DNA of 64,000 bases, taken from positions 168,276 through 232,275 of the forward strand of contig FAON01000009.1 of assembly GCA_001485605.1 (NCBI GenBank). The letters are read 5' to 3'. Source of the stretch: Candidatus Kryptobacter tengchongensis. Lineage in GTDB: Bacteria; Bacteroidota; Ignavibacteria; Kryptoniales; Kryptoniaceae. Positions 18,675-27,646 of this stretch are shown piece after piece; within the stretch, counting starts at the first letter, position 1; the number at the start of each line of letters is the position of its first letter. The notes beneath the pieces were generated by a model, which saw nothing but the letters and a program-made list of their open reading frames with translations, was not told the origin of the DNA and searched no databases. A program made the translations under genes and the position numbers.

Positions 18675-19637
18675 TCAAGCGGGTTCTTTGGCTTTTGATT
18701 TGTATCTATAGATCACATTCAAAAGAACTTTCCCCACTTTCCCAAGCGATTGAGGTGAACATTTATCGGGTGTATCTTCAGTTGTATGCCAGTATGGATA
18801 ATCAAAATCAATGATGTCAATTGTTCTAATTCCCGCCTCATTTAAAGGGATATGATCATCGTAAACATTGTATTTAATTTCATCTCTAAATTCAGAAATT
18901 CCAAGTTCACGGGCAATACCCCAAACATAGTTTACAACATCAGGGGCATACTTCACCGAGTTTGATTCTTTAAAGATTTGAAGTTCTTTATCCCCAACCA
19001 TATCAAGCAAAATCCCAAATTGCGGAAGATAATTTACAGGTTTATTTTTTGCGAAATATTTTGAACCTATGCAAAAATTGTCAAGGTCCCCGGCAATTCC
19101 CAAATCCTCACCATCAAAGAAAACGATATCTACTCCTATCGGCGCTGGATTGTCTTTCAAAATTCGGGCAATTTCAAGTAAAACAGCGACACCACTTGCT
19201 CCATCATTTGCCCCAGGAACAGGTTGAATTCTCTTTGACGCTTCTCTTTCTTCATCTGCATACGGTCTTGAATCCCAATGAGCACATAACAGTATTCTGA
19301 AGCCAGATTTTAAATTAAACGAGGCGATTATGTTTGAAAGCTTAAAATTTTTCCCCAGGTATGAATGTGTAAATTCTTGCACATTTACAGCATCGGCATA
19401 TTTTGAAATTTCATTGATGAGAAAATTCTTGCACTCCTCATGTGCATTAGAATTTGGAACTCGTGGACCAAAAGAGACCTGCTTTTTTAGGTATTCAAAA
19501 GCTGAATTCTCATTAAAATCAGGAATGTATACAGTATTAACATCGCCTTTTGGTTCGGGTTTTGAATTTTGCTCCTCCTTTTGAGAGTTGCAACTTAAGA
19601 TAAAAATTAGCAAAATTAAAAGTAGAGCTCTGTGCAT
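18675..19637 (-). CDS. M28-family zinc peptidase / glutaminyl cyclase-like lipoprotein
   Basis: 320 residues. The N-terminal signal ends in a lipobox-like LILSC, so it is probably a lipoprotein of the periplasm or outer membrane. The metal-binding pattern of family M28 is clear: AHWDSRP, GANDGASG, FFDGEDLG, LLDMVGD and a late YWHTTEDT. The DFDYPYWHTTEDTPDKCS context closely matches bacterial glutaminyl-peptide cyclotransferases, which share the fold, so cyclase rather than peptidase activity is quite possible. It stands alone between the mutase and endonuclease V genes. Confidence 0.85.
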   Translation of the reverse strand: MHRALLLILLIFILSCNSQKEEQNSKPEPKGDVNTVYIPDFNENSAFEYLKKQVSFGPRVPNSNAHEECKNFLINEISKYADAVNVQEFTHSYLGKNFKLSNIIASFNLKSGFRILLCAHWDSRPYADEEREASKRIQPVPGANDGASGVAVLLEIARILKDNPAPIGVDIVFFDGEDLGIAGDLDNFCIGSKYFAKNKPVNYLPQFGILLDMVGDKELQIFKESNSVKYAPDVVNYVWGIARELGISEFRDEIKYNVYDDHIPLNEAGIRTIDIIDFDYPYWHTTEDTPDKCSPQSLGKVGKVLLNVIYRYKSKAKEPA

Positions 19638-19692
19638 TTTATCCTGTGCTTTTATTCAAATGACAGATGTAAATTAAAAAATCAATTTCCAA

Positions 19693-20418
19693 ATGGCAAA
19701 TTACAGAGTTTTACATTCCTGGGATGTATCACCAGAAGAAGCTATAAAAATACAAAACGAGATGAGAAACCTTGTAAAGATTGAAAATTTACAAAGTCAA
19801 ATTCGTTACATAGCGGGCGCGGATATTTCTTTTGACAAAGGCTCAAATACCGTTTATGCTGGGATAGTGGTTTTAAAATTCCCCGAACTTGTAGAGGTTG
19901 ATCGGTCGCTTTTAATAACAGAAGTGAATTTCCCATATATCCCCGGACTTCTCTCATTCAGAGAATCGCCAGCATTAATCAAAGCATGGGAAAAGATAAA
20001 AATCATCCCTGATGTGGTCATTATTGACGGACAAGGAATAGCTCATCCGAGAAGATTTGGGATAGCCTCACATTTTGGAGTGTTAATTGATAAACCAACA
20101 ATTGGATGTGCAAAAAGCTTATTGGTTGGAAAGTATAAAGAACCGGATGAAAAAGCTGGGAGTTACTCATATCTTTACGACTCAGGAGAAATCATCGGGG
20201 TTGCTTTGCGAACAAGAGATAATGTCCAGCCTGTATTCGTTTCAATCGGACATAAAATCACACTTGATGAATCAATAGAGATAATCATGCAAAGCATTCG
20301 TGGTTATAGAATCCCAGAACCAACACGACAAGCACATATGCTTGTGAATGCACTTCGTCGTGGTGAAATAAAACCTGGAACGAGAACAAAACCAGAACAA
20401 GATAGCTTATTTTCTTAA
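19693..20418 (+). CDS. nfi: Endonuclease V (deoxyinosine 3'-endonuclease)
   Basis: 241 residues, typical length. The first catalytic aspartate is in IAGADISFDKG. The PYIPGLLSFRE wedge motif, the VVIIDGQGIAHPRRFGIASH segment with catalytic Asp, and the conserved GCAKSLLVG loop follow in order. It cleaves DNA, or RNA, at the second bond 3' to deoxyinosine, countering adenine deamination. It is divergent from the M28 gene, and its 3' end abuts the palindromic-repeat cluster. Confidence 0.94.
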   Translation: MANYRVLHSWDVSPEEAIKIQNEMRNLVKIENLQSQIRYIAGADISFDKGSNTVYAGIVVLKFPELVEVDRSLLITEVNFPYIPGLLSFRESPALIKAWEKIKIIPDVVIIDGQGIAHPRRFGIASHFGVLIDKPTIGCAKSLLVGKYKEPDEKAGSYSYLYDSGEIIGVALRTRDNVQPVFVSIGHKITLDESIEIIMQSIRGYRIPEPTRQAHMLVNALRRGEIKPGTRTKPEQDSLFS

Positions 20419-20439
20419 ATTGTAAAGCAAAACTTGCTA

Positions 20440-20924
20440 AAAGATTGATCCACCCCTGACCTTTCTCTAAAAATTTGGAGAGGAAGTAAAAGATTGACTC
20501 ACCCCCTATCCCACTCTCTAAAAATTTAAAGAGGGAAAAAGATTGACTCACCCCCCTGCCCCCCTCTCTAAAAATTTAGAGAAGGGAAAAGATTGACTCA
20601 CCCCCTGTGTCCCACTCTCTAAAAATTTAGAGAGGGGGAACTTAAAGGGGGTGAGTTGAAATAGAGATTGCTTCAGGGACTATGTTCCCTCGCAATGACA
20701 AGGCAAGTGCCGTTGGCCAGAGAGCACAAGCGTGCTAAGTGATTGACTCACCCCCTATCCCACTCTCTAAAAATTTAAAGAGGGAAAAAGATTGACTCAC
20801 CCCCCTGCCCCCCTCTCTAAGAATTTAGAGAGGGGGAAACTTAAAGGGGGTGAGTTGAAAATTTCCTCAACCCTTCCCCTCTCTAAAAGAACTTAGAGAG
20901 GGGGAATCAAAGGGGGTGAGTTAA
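20440..20924. repeat. Cluster of about seven palindromic intergenic repeats (block A)
   Basis: The 488-base gap after endonuclease V is almost entirely repeat. Each unit of roughly 50-60 bases starts with a variant of TTGACTCACCCCC, then has a short inverted repeat of the type CTCTCTAAAAATTTAGAGAG followed by GGGG. Fuller copies end in a reverse arm AAAGGGGGTGAGTTGA, making a long imperfect hairpin. Seven cores are visible, near 20464, 20513, 20563, 20610, 20761, 20811 and 20877. One unrelated stretch (about 20660-20740, containing TTCCCTCGCAATGACA) interrupts the array. The last copy forms the 3' end of the radical SAM gene. Confidence 0.9.
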
Positions 20925-22202
20925 TAGATACTTTCTTATAACCTCAAGCGGTGGGTTAAAATATCCATAAGCAAGATGAGGGAATTCATCCTTTAAAAGC
21001 TTCATAACATTTTTAACTCCAAGTTTTTCAGCACCCCCATCAACTCCAATTAACTCAATATACCAATCGGGATCTATATTAAAATTGCGCCATTGTATCA
21101 TTGATATGTTTGTTTCTCTTATAAAATTCCTCAACATCTGATATTCCTCCACCCAATCAGTCAATCCAGGGAAAACGAAATAGTTTATTGAAACCCAACA
21201 ATTAAATTTTCTTGCAGTTTTTATTGATTCAAGCACATCGTTAAATGTGTAATTGTTCGGTCTGTAATATCTATTGTAAATTTCTGGGATTACGCTATTC
21301 ATGCTGACACGTATGCTATTTAATCCAGCCTTACATAGTTCTTCAATTGCCTCTGGCTTGCTTGCATTTGTGTTGATGTTAATAATCCCTTTCTTTGTTT
21401 TCTTTCTTATTTCTTTTATCGCATCTCTGATTATTTCCCACACAAGGAGTGGTTCTCCTTCACAACCTTGACCAAAGCTGACAACGGCTCGCGGTGCGTT
21501 TTCAAGATGTGGGACTGCAACTTCAACAATTTCTTCAACAGTTGGGATAAATGTTAACCTATTTTGTGTGCTTGGGATACCGCTTTCTTCGGGTTGATAA
21601 GATATACAGCCAATACAGTTCGCATTACATCCCGGGGAAGTTGGGATTGGTGCTTCCCACCTACCAAGGAAATAATTTCTTGCAGCAGGACAAAGATATC
21701 TCAAAGCGCAATTTTCACCAAGATGATGAATAAGACGGTTTTGAGGATGCTGTTTTAATTTTCTTTTAACATTCTTTATAACAAGATTATGGTCAAATTG
21801 ATCGCAATCCTGTCTTTTATCTGGGTCAACTCTAACAGCTGGAACATAAAATTTGCCATTAAGCCATCCAACAGCGGTGTAAGCGAAAAGTGGAAGTATT
21901 GGTGCTTTATTTTCTTTCTTATAAGATGATAAAAATAACTGTGTATGAGCTGGAGCAATGAAAGCAGCAACAGCCCAGCCTTCTTCAAATGTAACAATTT
22001 CCCCAGTTTTTCTATCAAATCCAACGGGTTTTCGTCCTGGAAGTTCAAATAGCTGACTCCCCTCTGGAAGCACGATCAAATCTTCGGGATTTATTCTAAC
22101 AAAATCAGTTCCTGTTCGCCCCGCCATCTCAATATCTGGCACATCGTAGATATTCCCCTTCCCATCACTATAAACAAGATTAGGAACTCGCCTTAAAGCC
22201 AT
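20907..22202 (-). CDS. Radical SAM protein with CxxxCxxC cluster, paired with a GalT-like protein
   Basis: 431 residues. The [4Fe-4S]-SAM motif is in SPGCNANCIGCIS in mid-protein, preceded by an unusual N-terminal region of about 190 residues with further cysteines (ENCALRYLCPAA). A GQGCEGEPLL segment and an INTNAS strand match radical SAM barrels. It lies 43 bases downstream of a DUF4921-like gene on the same strand, suggesting a joint pathway. The last five residues (LTHPL) and the stop are encoded by the end of a palindromic repeat, so the original C-terminus may have been replaced. The substrate is unknown. Confidence 0.85.
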   Translation of the reverse strand: MALRRVPNLVYSDGKGNIYDVPDIEMAGRTGTDFVRINPEDLIVLPEGSQLFELPGRKPVGFDRKTGEIVTFEEGWAVAAFIAPAHTQLFLSSYKKENKAPILPLFAYTAVGWLNGKFYVPAVRVDPDKRQDCDQFDHNLVIKNVKRKLKQHPQNRLIHHLGENCALRYLCPAARNYFLGRWEAPIPTSPGCNANCIGCISYQPEESGIPSTQNRLTFIPTVEEIVEVAVPHLENAPRAVVSFGQGCEGEPLLVWEIIRDAIKEIRKKTKKGIININTNASKPEAIEELCKAGLNSIRVSMNSVIPEIYNRYYRPNNYTFNDVLESIKTARKFNCWVSINYFVFPGLTDWVEEYQMLRNFIRETNISMIQWRNFNIDPDWYIELIGVDGGAEKLGVKNVMKLLKDEFPHLAYGYFNPPLEVIRKYLLTHPL

Positions 22203-22245
22203 GAGCTTAAAATTAAAAAAAATTTTAAATTCTCGTAAAGCACCA

Positions 22246-23559
22246 TCAATGTAAATAATATTTCAACGGATTTGGTTCAACTTTACACTCTTCGGCAATT
22301 AAAAGATTTGAAATTTTACCCCTGTCTCTCAACTCAAACAATCGCGGGACAAGTTTATCTCTTAGCTCAACTGGTGTGATTGGATTTATATAAATGTTTG
22401 TTCCACCCTCAAAGCCAGCTGGGACATTTATCCTCCATTTTATCAGCACATGCCATGGCATTTTGTAAACTGAGTCAAAAGGTGTATAATACCATTCCTC
22501 GTTGCATGGAATTTGATTTCCCATTGCAGCATGGATAGCGTGGACAAGATCACTCATATCACGAAGCTCCTTTTCGCTCAATTCAAATGGTCTCCCTGCT
22601 TTTGATTTTGAATAAATAGCAATGGTTGGAAAACGATGACCAAATCCAGCAAAAGCGACAGCATTTTCGTTTTCAGCAAAAACAAGATTATGATACCCAG
22701 CAAAATTCACAGCATATTCGTTATAAACATTTGGATTTTCCCTCACCATAGCTATTTGCCTTTCTATCGTTGCACCCCAATCATCAAGACCAACAAGTTG
22801 TTTATGGAGATGGTCAAATGAAGCGCCAGCAGGTCTGAGCCAGTTTTGGAAAACAGCAATATATCTGACATAACGATTTGAGTTCATTATATCAACCATC
22901 GCATCAATTGTAAATTTGAAGTAGTAATAATGTTCCTCTTGCGTCAACTCCCCAGATGAGCACAAGTCACTTGTCCACTTCGCAGATTCAATATAATGCC
23001 GTTTTGCAATGATAAGTTCATGACAACCACCAAAAAAACTATCCGAAAGTTTCAATTTTTCATCCGCCGATATTGAGTTTATCTCATCAGGCGTTTTTCC
23101 CATCATTCGCAACTTATAATTAATTAGTTCAAGCACATGCTTGAGCCCAGCAGGATTTTCAAGATATGATTTTTTCCATTCTTCCTTTTCTTTGGTGAAT
23201 TTATATTCATAATTTTTTCTCCAGTAATCAAGCGTAACAATTTCAAAAAGATTTCCGACCCTTCTAAACTCAGCCACACTTTCAAAATATCTATCAGGTG
23301 GGAGATAATCTATTCGTTTATAACTTCCATCAGGTAATTTCACAAGTCGTGATTTTTCGGGGGGAACCTCATAATACCTTTTCTGGCAAAAGGAACAATA
23401 ATCCTCGGGTTGATGGACTTCAAGTGGTTTAGCTGTTTCGGGGATTTCATTTGTTATCGGTTTATTATTTCTCCCGGGCACCGACCAAACCTCGCTCTCC
23501 GTGAATGGGTTAATCTGTTTTACTGTTCCATCTGGCATTATCAAATAAAGCGGTTTCAT
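22246..23559 (-). CDS. DUF4921-like, galactose-1-phosphate uridylyltransferase-related protein
   Basis: 437 residues related to the GalT/HIT superfamily. The CSFCQKR pair near residue 55 resembles the zinc site of GalT, and ASFDHLHKQLVG carries the His-X-His-X-Gln catalytic triplet that forms the nucleotidyl-histidine intermediate in GalT. N-terminal phrases such as MPDGTVKQINPFTESEVWSV resemble proteins annotated as DUF4921. The substrate need not be a hexose phosphate. It sits directly upstream of the radical SAM gene. Confidence 0.75.
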   Translation of the reverse strand: MKPLYLIMPDGTVKQINPFTESEVWSVPGRNNKPITNEIPETAKPLEVHQPEDYCSFCQKRYYEVPPEKSRLVKLPDGSYKRIDYLPPDRYFESVAEFRRVGNLFEIVTLDYWRKNYEYKFTKEKEEWKKSYLENPAGLKHVLELINYKLRMMGKTPDEINSISADEKLKLSDSFFGGCHELIIAKRHYIESAKWTSDLCSSGELTQEEHYYYFKFTIDAMVDIMNSNRYVRYIAVFQNWLRPAGASFDHLHKQLVGLDDWGATIERQIAMVRENPNVYNEYAVNFAGYHNLVFAENENAVAFAGFGHRFPTIAIYSKSKAGRPFELSEKELRDMSDLVHAIHAAMGNQIPCNEEWYYTPFDSVYKMPWHVLIKWRINVPAGFEGGTNIYINPITPVELRDKLVPRLFELRDRGKISNLLIAEECKVEPNPLKYYLH

Positions 23560-23642
23560 TATAAGCAGAGATTTTATTTTTCAAAATGCACTCAAATATA
23601 AACCACAAAATTCAAAAAAGCAAGCCAGAAAATTATTGTAAA

Positions 23643-25088
23643 TCAATCAATAGGTTCATTTCCTATTCCTCTTCTCTTCATTAATCGCTCTATTTCATCA
23701 ATAGTTTTCGGTGCCCCAGATGAAAGGACAGCATAACCATCCTTAGTAACCAAAATGTCATCTTCAATTCTAACTCCAATGTTCCAATACTTGGGATCGC
23801 AATCAGCCCCGGCTGGTATATAAATTCCTGGCTCAATTGTTATAACCATCCCGGGTTCAAGGTTTCCCGGAACCCCGACATCATGGACATCAAGACCAAG
23901 ATGGTGCGTCACACCATGCATAAAATATTTTCGTGCTTCATTTTTATCTTTGATGATTCCAAGCTTTAGCAAACCTTCGGCAATGATTTCAGTCGCCTTT
24001 AATTGAAGGTCAATAAAGCTAACCCCAGGGCGAACTAATTTTATTGTTTCTTCCTGCGCTTTGAGAACAATTTCATATACCTCCCTTTGCTCTGGTGTAA
24101 ATCTTCCACTTGCAGGAATTGTTCTCGTTACATCTGCACAATAGTTGTGATATTCAGCCCCGATATCAACCACAATTAAATCTCCATCGCTGATTTTCTT
24201 CCGGTTTGAACTATAATGAAGTATAACTGAATTTTCACCAGAAGCAATTATTGATGGAAAGGCTGGATATTCAGCACCAAGTTTTGTAAAAACATATTCA
24301 GCTATCGCTTGAATTTCATATTCATACATCCCCGGCTCACACGACATCATAACCTGACGGTGTGCTTTGACGGTTATATCCACTGCTTTTTGAATAAGTT
24401 TTATTTCCTCCGGTTTTTTAACCATTCTCATTTTGGCAAGGATAAACGAAGGGTCGGCAAATTGTAATCTACCTCGCTGTGAGCTCACTATAGATTCAAG
24501 TACTTCTATAATATCTTTCAATGTCCCCTCAAAACATCCAGCGGGATATGGGAAATAAATTGTTTTCGCTCTTGAACTAAAAATTATTGACCGTATAACA
24601 TTTTTAAACTCCTCAATCGGTAAAGCAAGCTGAATTCCAAGTTTTTCCATAGCTCCTTTTGTTCCAAGCGTTCGCCCCGTCCATACCTCACGAAGAGAGT
24701 CTCGCTCCTTTAAAAACAAAACTTCGCGAATTTTGAAATCCGATTTTATGGTATCAAGCGTAACATCGTAGTATTTCCCCGTAGCTCTCGTGGCAAGCTT
24801 TAAAACCGAAGGAGCAAAACCAACAGGAACAAGAACGAGCACCGCATCTGGCTCTTCAAGTCCCGTCAGATAAAAGAAATTGTTATCTTGTTTAAATCTG
24901 TATTCAACATCGTTTGAGCGTGTTTTTAAAGAATTTGAATAAAAAATTGCGATCGCTTCATTACCAATTTGCTTCATCAGTTCCTCTCTGTTTGCCTTGA
25001 AAAAAGAAGGTGGAAGCAAATCATAATCCTGTGAAAGAGATAGAGAAACAGCAAATAAAGTTAAAAGTAAAATTTTTAAAGTTCTCAT
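23643..25088 (-). CDS. Secreted Xaa-Pro aminopeptidase (M24B)
   Basis: 481 residues with a signal peptide (KILLLTLFAVSLSLSQ). An aminopeptidase P N-terminal domain with FYLTGLEEPDAVLVL is followed by the pita-bread domain. The dimetal ligands are present in order: VVDIGAEYHNYCADVTRT, the HGVTHHLGLDVHD histidines, TIEPGIY and the final RIEDDILVT. It removes N-terminal residues ahead of proline, here probably in the periplasm. The M19 dipeptidase gene lies 28 bases upstream on the same strand, making a small peptide-degradation unit. Confidence 0.93.
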   Translation of the reverse strand: MRTLKILLLTLFAVSLSLSQDYDLLPPSFFKANREELMKQIGNEAIAIFYSNSLKTRSNDVEYRFKQDNNFFYLTGLEEPDAVLVLVPVGFAPSVLKLATRATGKYYDVTLDTIKSDFKIREVLFLKERDSLREVWTGRTLGTKGAMEKLGIQLALPIEEFKNVIRSIIFSSRAKTIYFPYPAGCFEGTLKDIIEVLESIVSSQRGRLQFADPSFILAKMRMVKKPEEIKLIQKAVDITVKAHRQVMMSCEPGMYEYEIQAIAEYVFTKLGAEYPAFPSIIASGENSVILHYSSNRKKISDGDLIVVDIGAEYHNYCADVTRTIPASGRFTPEQREVYEIVLKAQEETIKLVRPGVSFIDLQLKATEIIAEGLLKLGIIKDKNEARKYFMHGVTHHLGLDVHDVGVPGNLEPGMVITIEPGIYIPAGADCDPKYWNIGVRIEDDILVTKDGYAVLSSGAPKTIDEIERLMKRRGIGNEPID

Positions 25089-25116
25089 TTTTCCCCAAAT
25101 TTTTGTTTTAAACCTT

Positions 25117-26313
25117 TCAACCGCATACCTGTTTGAAAACCCTCATAAAATTCCCACCGAGAATCTTCCTAACATCTTCAATTGAATATCCTCTCTCAAG
25201 GAGTTTTTTAGTTATGTTGGGAAGAAATGTGACATCATCCATTTCAAGCGGGGTGATGCTTATCCCATCAAAATCAGAGCCAAGCCCTACATGATCAACT
25301 CCAACAAGCTTAGCAATGTAATCAATGTGGTCAATTAAAACATCAAGAGGTGGTCGCAATTCTTCGGATATTTTTAACATAAGTTGACGCCTTGCTCTAC
25401 GATACGCCTGCTGATTATGCTCGTACAGAACTCTTATTGAATCAAATTGCGCTTTGTATTTCTTCTCAAGTTCTGTTCGCTTTGTGGTAAATGTTGAATC
25501 AATATACTCCGCATAGAAATTAACAAAAACAACTCCACCTGTCTGCGCAATTGCCTTGATTTGTTCGTCTTTCAAATTTCTGTAATGCGGACAGAGATTA
25601 TAAACGCTTGAATGAGATGCTATAACTGGTTTTTTTGTCGTTTTTATAACTTCCCAAAAAGCTTGTTCCCCGAGATGAGAAACATCAACTATCATCCCAA
25701 GTTCGTTCATCTTCTCAATAACTTTTTTCCCAAATTCACTTAAACCTATTATCTTCAATTTGCTCGGATTCGTTGTCTCATCATATCCAGAGCTTGCCCA
25801 ATCGGTGCTATTGTTCCATGTTAGCCCAAGATATCTTACACCACGGTTGTAAAGCTGTTCAAGTTTTTCAATGCTGTTTTCAATCGCGTGTCCGCCCTCA
25901 ACGCCTATTACAGCACAAATTTTACCCTGACTTAGTGCCTTTTCAAGCTCTGCTGAATTTACGACAATAGCAATTTTATCGCTATTTCTTTTAACAATTG
26001 AATATAATGTGTCAATCATATCATTTGCCCTTTTAAAAGCATTCTTTTCAAACGCAACTGGGTCAACCCAAACAGCAAAAACTTGTACATCAACACCACC
26101 TTTTTTCAATCTGACAAGATCACTATGCCCATTTCTCGTTTCAACTGTTATATCCTCCCCATTCATCGCCCTCAAAAGAACATCGTTATGAGTATCTGCA
26201 ACTATTGCATCATAATGAAGTTTTAAATAATCAACTTTTTTATTATCCTGGTTCTCCTTCTGCGCACAGGCAAATGAAAACACAATTAACAAACTCAATA
26301 AAAACCTTCTCAT
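25117..26313 (-). CDS. Membrane dipeptidase (M19, renal-dipeptidase family), lipoprotein
   Basis: 398 residues. The signal ends in a lipobox-like FSFAC, so the protein is probably lipidated. The zinc-binding VADTHNDVLLR near the mature N-terminus, the bridging glutamate in VIGVEGGHAIE, VDVSHLGEQAFWEV, PVIASHSSVYNLCPHYRN and GLGSDFDGI are all conserved. It should hydrolyse dipeptides in the periplasm, including those with D-residues. An inserted charged helical stretch (about residues 275-315) lengthens it slightly. It is cotranscribed with the downstream M24B peptidase. Confidence 0.92.
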   Translation of the reverse strand: MRRFLLSLLIVFSFACAQKENQDNKKVDYLKLHYDAIVADTHNDVLLRAMNGEDITVETRNGHSDLVRLKKGGVDVQVFAVWVDPVAFEKNAFKRANDMIDTLYSIVKRNSDKIAIVVNSAELEKALSQGKICAVIGVEGGHAIENSIEKLEQLYNRGVRYLGLTWNNSTDWASSGYDETTNPSKLKIIGLSEFGKKVIEKMNELGMIVDVSHLGEQAFWEVIKTTKKPVIASHSSVYNLCPHYRNLKDEQIKAIAQTGGVVFVNFYAEYIDSTFTTKRTELEKKYKAQFDSIRVLYEHNQQAYRRARRQLMLKISEELRPPLDVLIDHIDYIAKLVGVDHVGLGSDFDGISITPLEMDDVTFLPNITKKLLERGYSIEDVRKILGGNFMRVFKQVCG

Positions 26314-26332
26314 TTTCTTTTCAGATTTTTGT

Positions 26333-27625
26333 TTAGATTATCCCTTTGAAGTCAAAATTTTCAAGATAATAGACGACCCTTTCAAGAAACCTACCTCCAA
26401 GTGCTCCATCAATGATTCTATGGTCAAACGAAAGCGTTAAAAATGCCATTGAGCGAATTGCGATATAATCAACCCCATCTTTTGTTATAACTACAGGACG
26501 CTTTTTAACAGCACCAACACCAAGAATCGCAACCTGTGGTTGATTTATGATTGGAGTTCCAATGATATTTCCAAAAACCCCATAATTTGTGATGCTAAAT
26601 GTTCCACCTTGGATGTCATCAGGTGTTAACTTTTTATTTCTCGCCTTCATGACGATCTCATTGACAGATCTTGCGAGTCCAATAAAGTTTTTTTCATCAG
26701 CATTTTTAACTACTGGAACTATTAAACCATAATCCGTTGCAACCGCAATTCCAATGTTTATATATTTCTTTACAATTATCTTATCACCCTCAACACTGCT
26801 ATTTATAAGCGGAAACTCCTTTAAAGCTTTAACGACTGCATCAACGATAAATGGTGTAAGAGTGAGTTTAAATCCTTCCCTTTTTTGAAATTCATCTGCA
26901 TACCTATCAATAAAGTTCATGATCTCCGTCATATCACATTCAGAAATCGCAGAAACATGTGGAGATGTTTTCACACTTCTTAGCATATGTTCAGCCATTG
27001 CTTTAACAACATGGCTCATCTCAATTATCTCAACTTTTCCCTCTGGGTAAAATTCTGGCTTTGCCACTGGCGGTTTTATCTCTTCCACCTCCTCAACGAC
27101 CGCTGGTCTAACTTCAACTTTTTTCCTTTTTGCTTCAATGTAATTTAATAAGTCATTTTTTGTTAACCTTCCACCATAACCTGTGCCGGGTATCTTCTCA
27201 AGCTCCTCAAGTGAGATTCCCTCACGCCTTGCAATCTCTCTGACGACAGGCGAATAAAATCTTTTCGTTTTAACTGGAATTTCTTCAGAAATAAAACTTG
27301 GGAATTCCTCACCTCTTTTGATTTCCCTTCCCCCCTCTACTTTAATTTCTTCCTTTTTTTCTCCTGTTTTTACTTCAACTTCAGATATTTCCGTTTCTAT
27401 ATATGCAATCACAGTGCCGACGGGGATTGTTTCATTTTCTTTATATAAAATTTCGGTTAAAATTCCATCCGCAGGCGAAGGTATTTCGGTATCAACCTTG
27501 TCAGTGCTTATCTCAAGCAAAATTTCATCTCTTTTAACCCTATCTCCTGGTTTTTTATGCCATTTGAGTATTGTTCCCTCTTGTAAGCTTTCCCCCATCT
27601 TTGGCATTATGACTTCCACCTTCAT
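26333..27625 (-). CDS. Dihydrolipoamide acyltransferase (E2) of a 2-oxo acid dehydrogenase complex
   Basis: 430 residues. The lipoyl domain has the modified lysine in EISTDKVDTEIPSPA (about residue 43). After a flexible charged linker comes the E1/E3-binding domain (SPVVREIAREGISLEEL-type, with GTGYGGRLTKNDLL), then the catalytic core ending in LSFDHRIIDGALGGRFL with the active-site histidine. Together with the fused E1 upstream it makes the branched-chain 2-oxo acid dehydrogenase core; E3 is not in the window. A coiled-coil gene separates it from E1. Confidence 0.92.
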   Translation of the reverse strand: MKVEVIMPKMGESLQEGTILKWHKKPGDRVKRDEILLEISTDKVDTEIPSPADGILTEILYKENETIPVGTVIAYIETEISEVEVKTGEKKEEIKVEGGREIKRGEEFPSFISEEIPVKTKRFYSPVVREIARREGISLEELEKIPGTGYGGRLTKNDLLNYIEAKRKKVEVRPAVVEEVEEIKPPVAKPEFYPEGKVEIIEMSHVVKAMAEHMLRSVKTSPHVSAISECDMTEIMNFIDRYADEFQKREGFKLTLTPFIVDAVVKALKEFPLINSSVEGDKIIVKKYINIGIAVATDYGLIVPVVKNADEKNFIGLARSVNEIVMKARNKKLTPDDIQGGTFSITNYGVFGNIIGTPIINQPQVAILGVGAVKKRPVVITKDGVDYIAIRSMAFLTLSFDHRIIDGALGGRFLERVVYYLENFDFKGII

Positions 27626-27646
27626 TTTATCTCCGAAATTTTGTTT

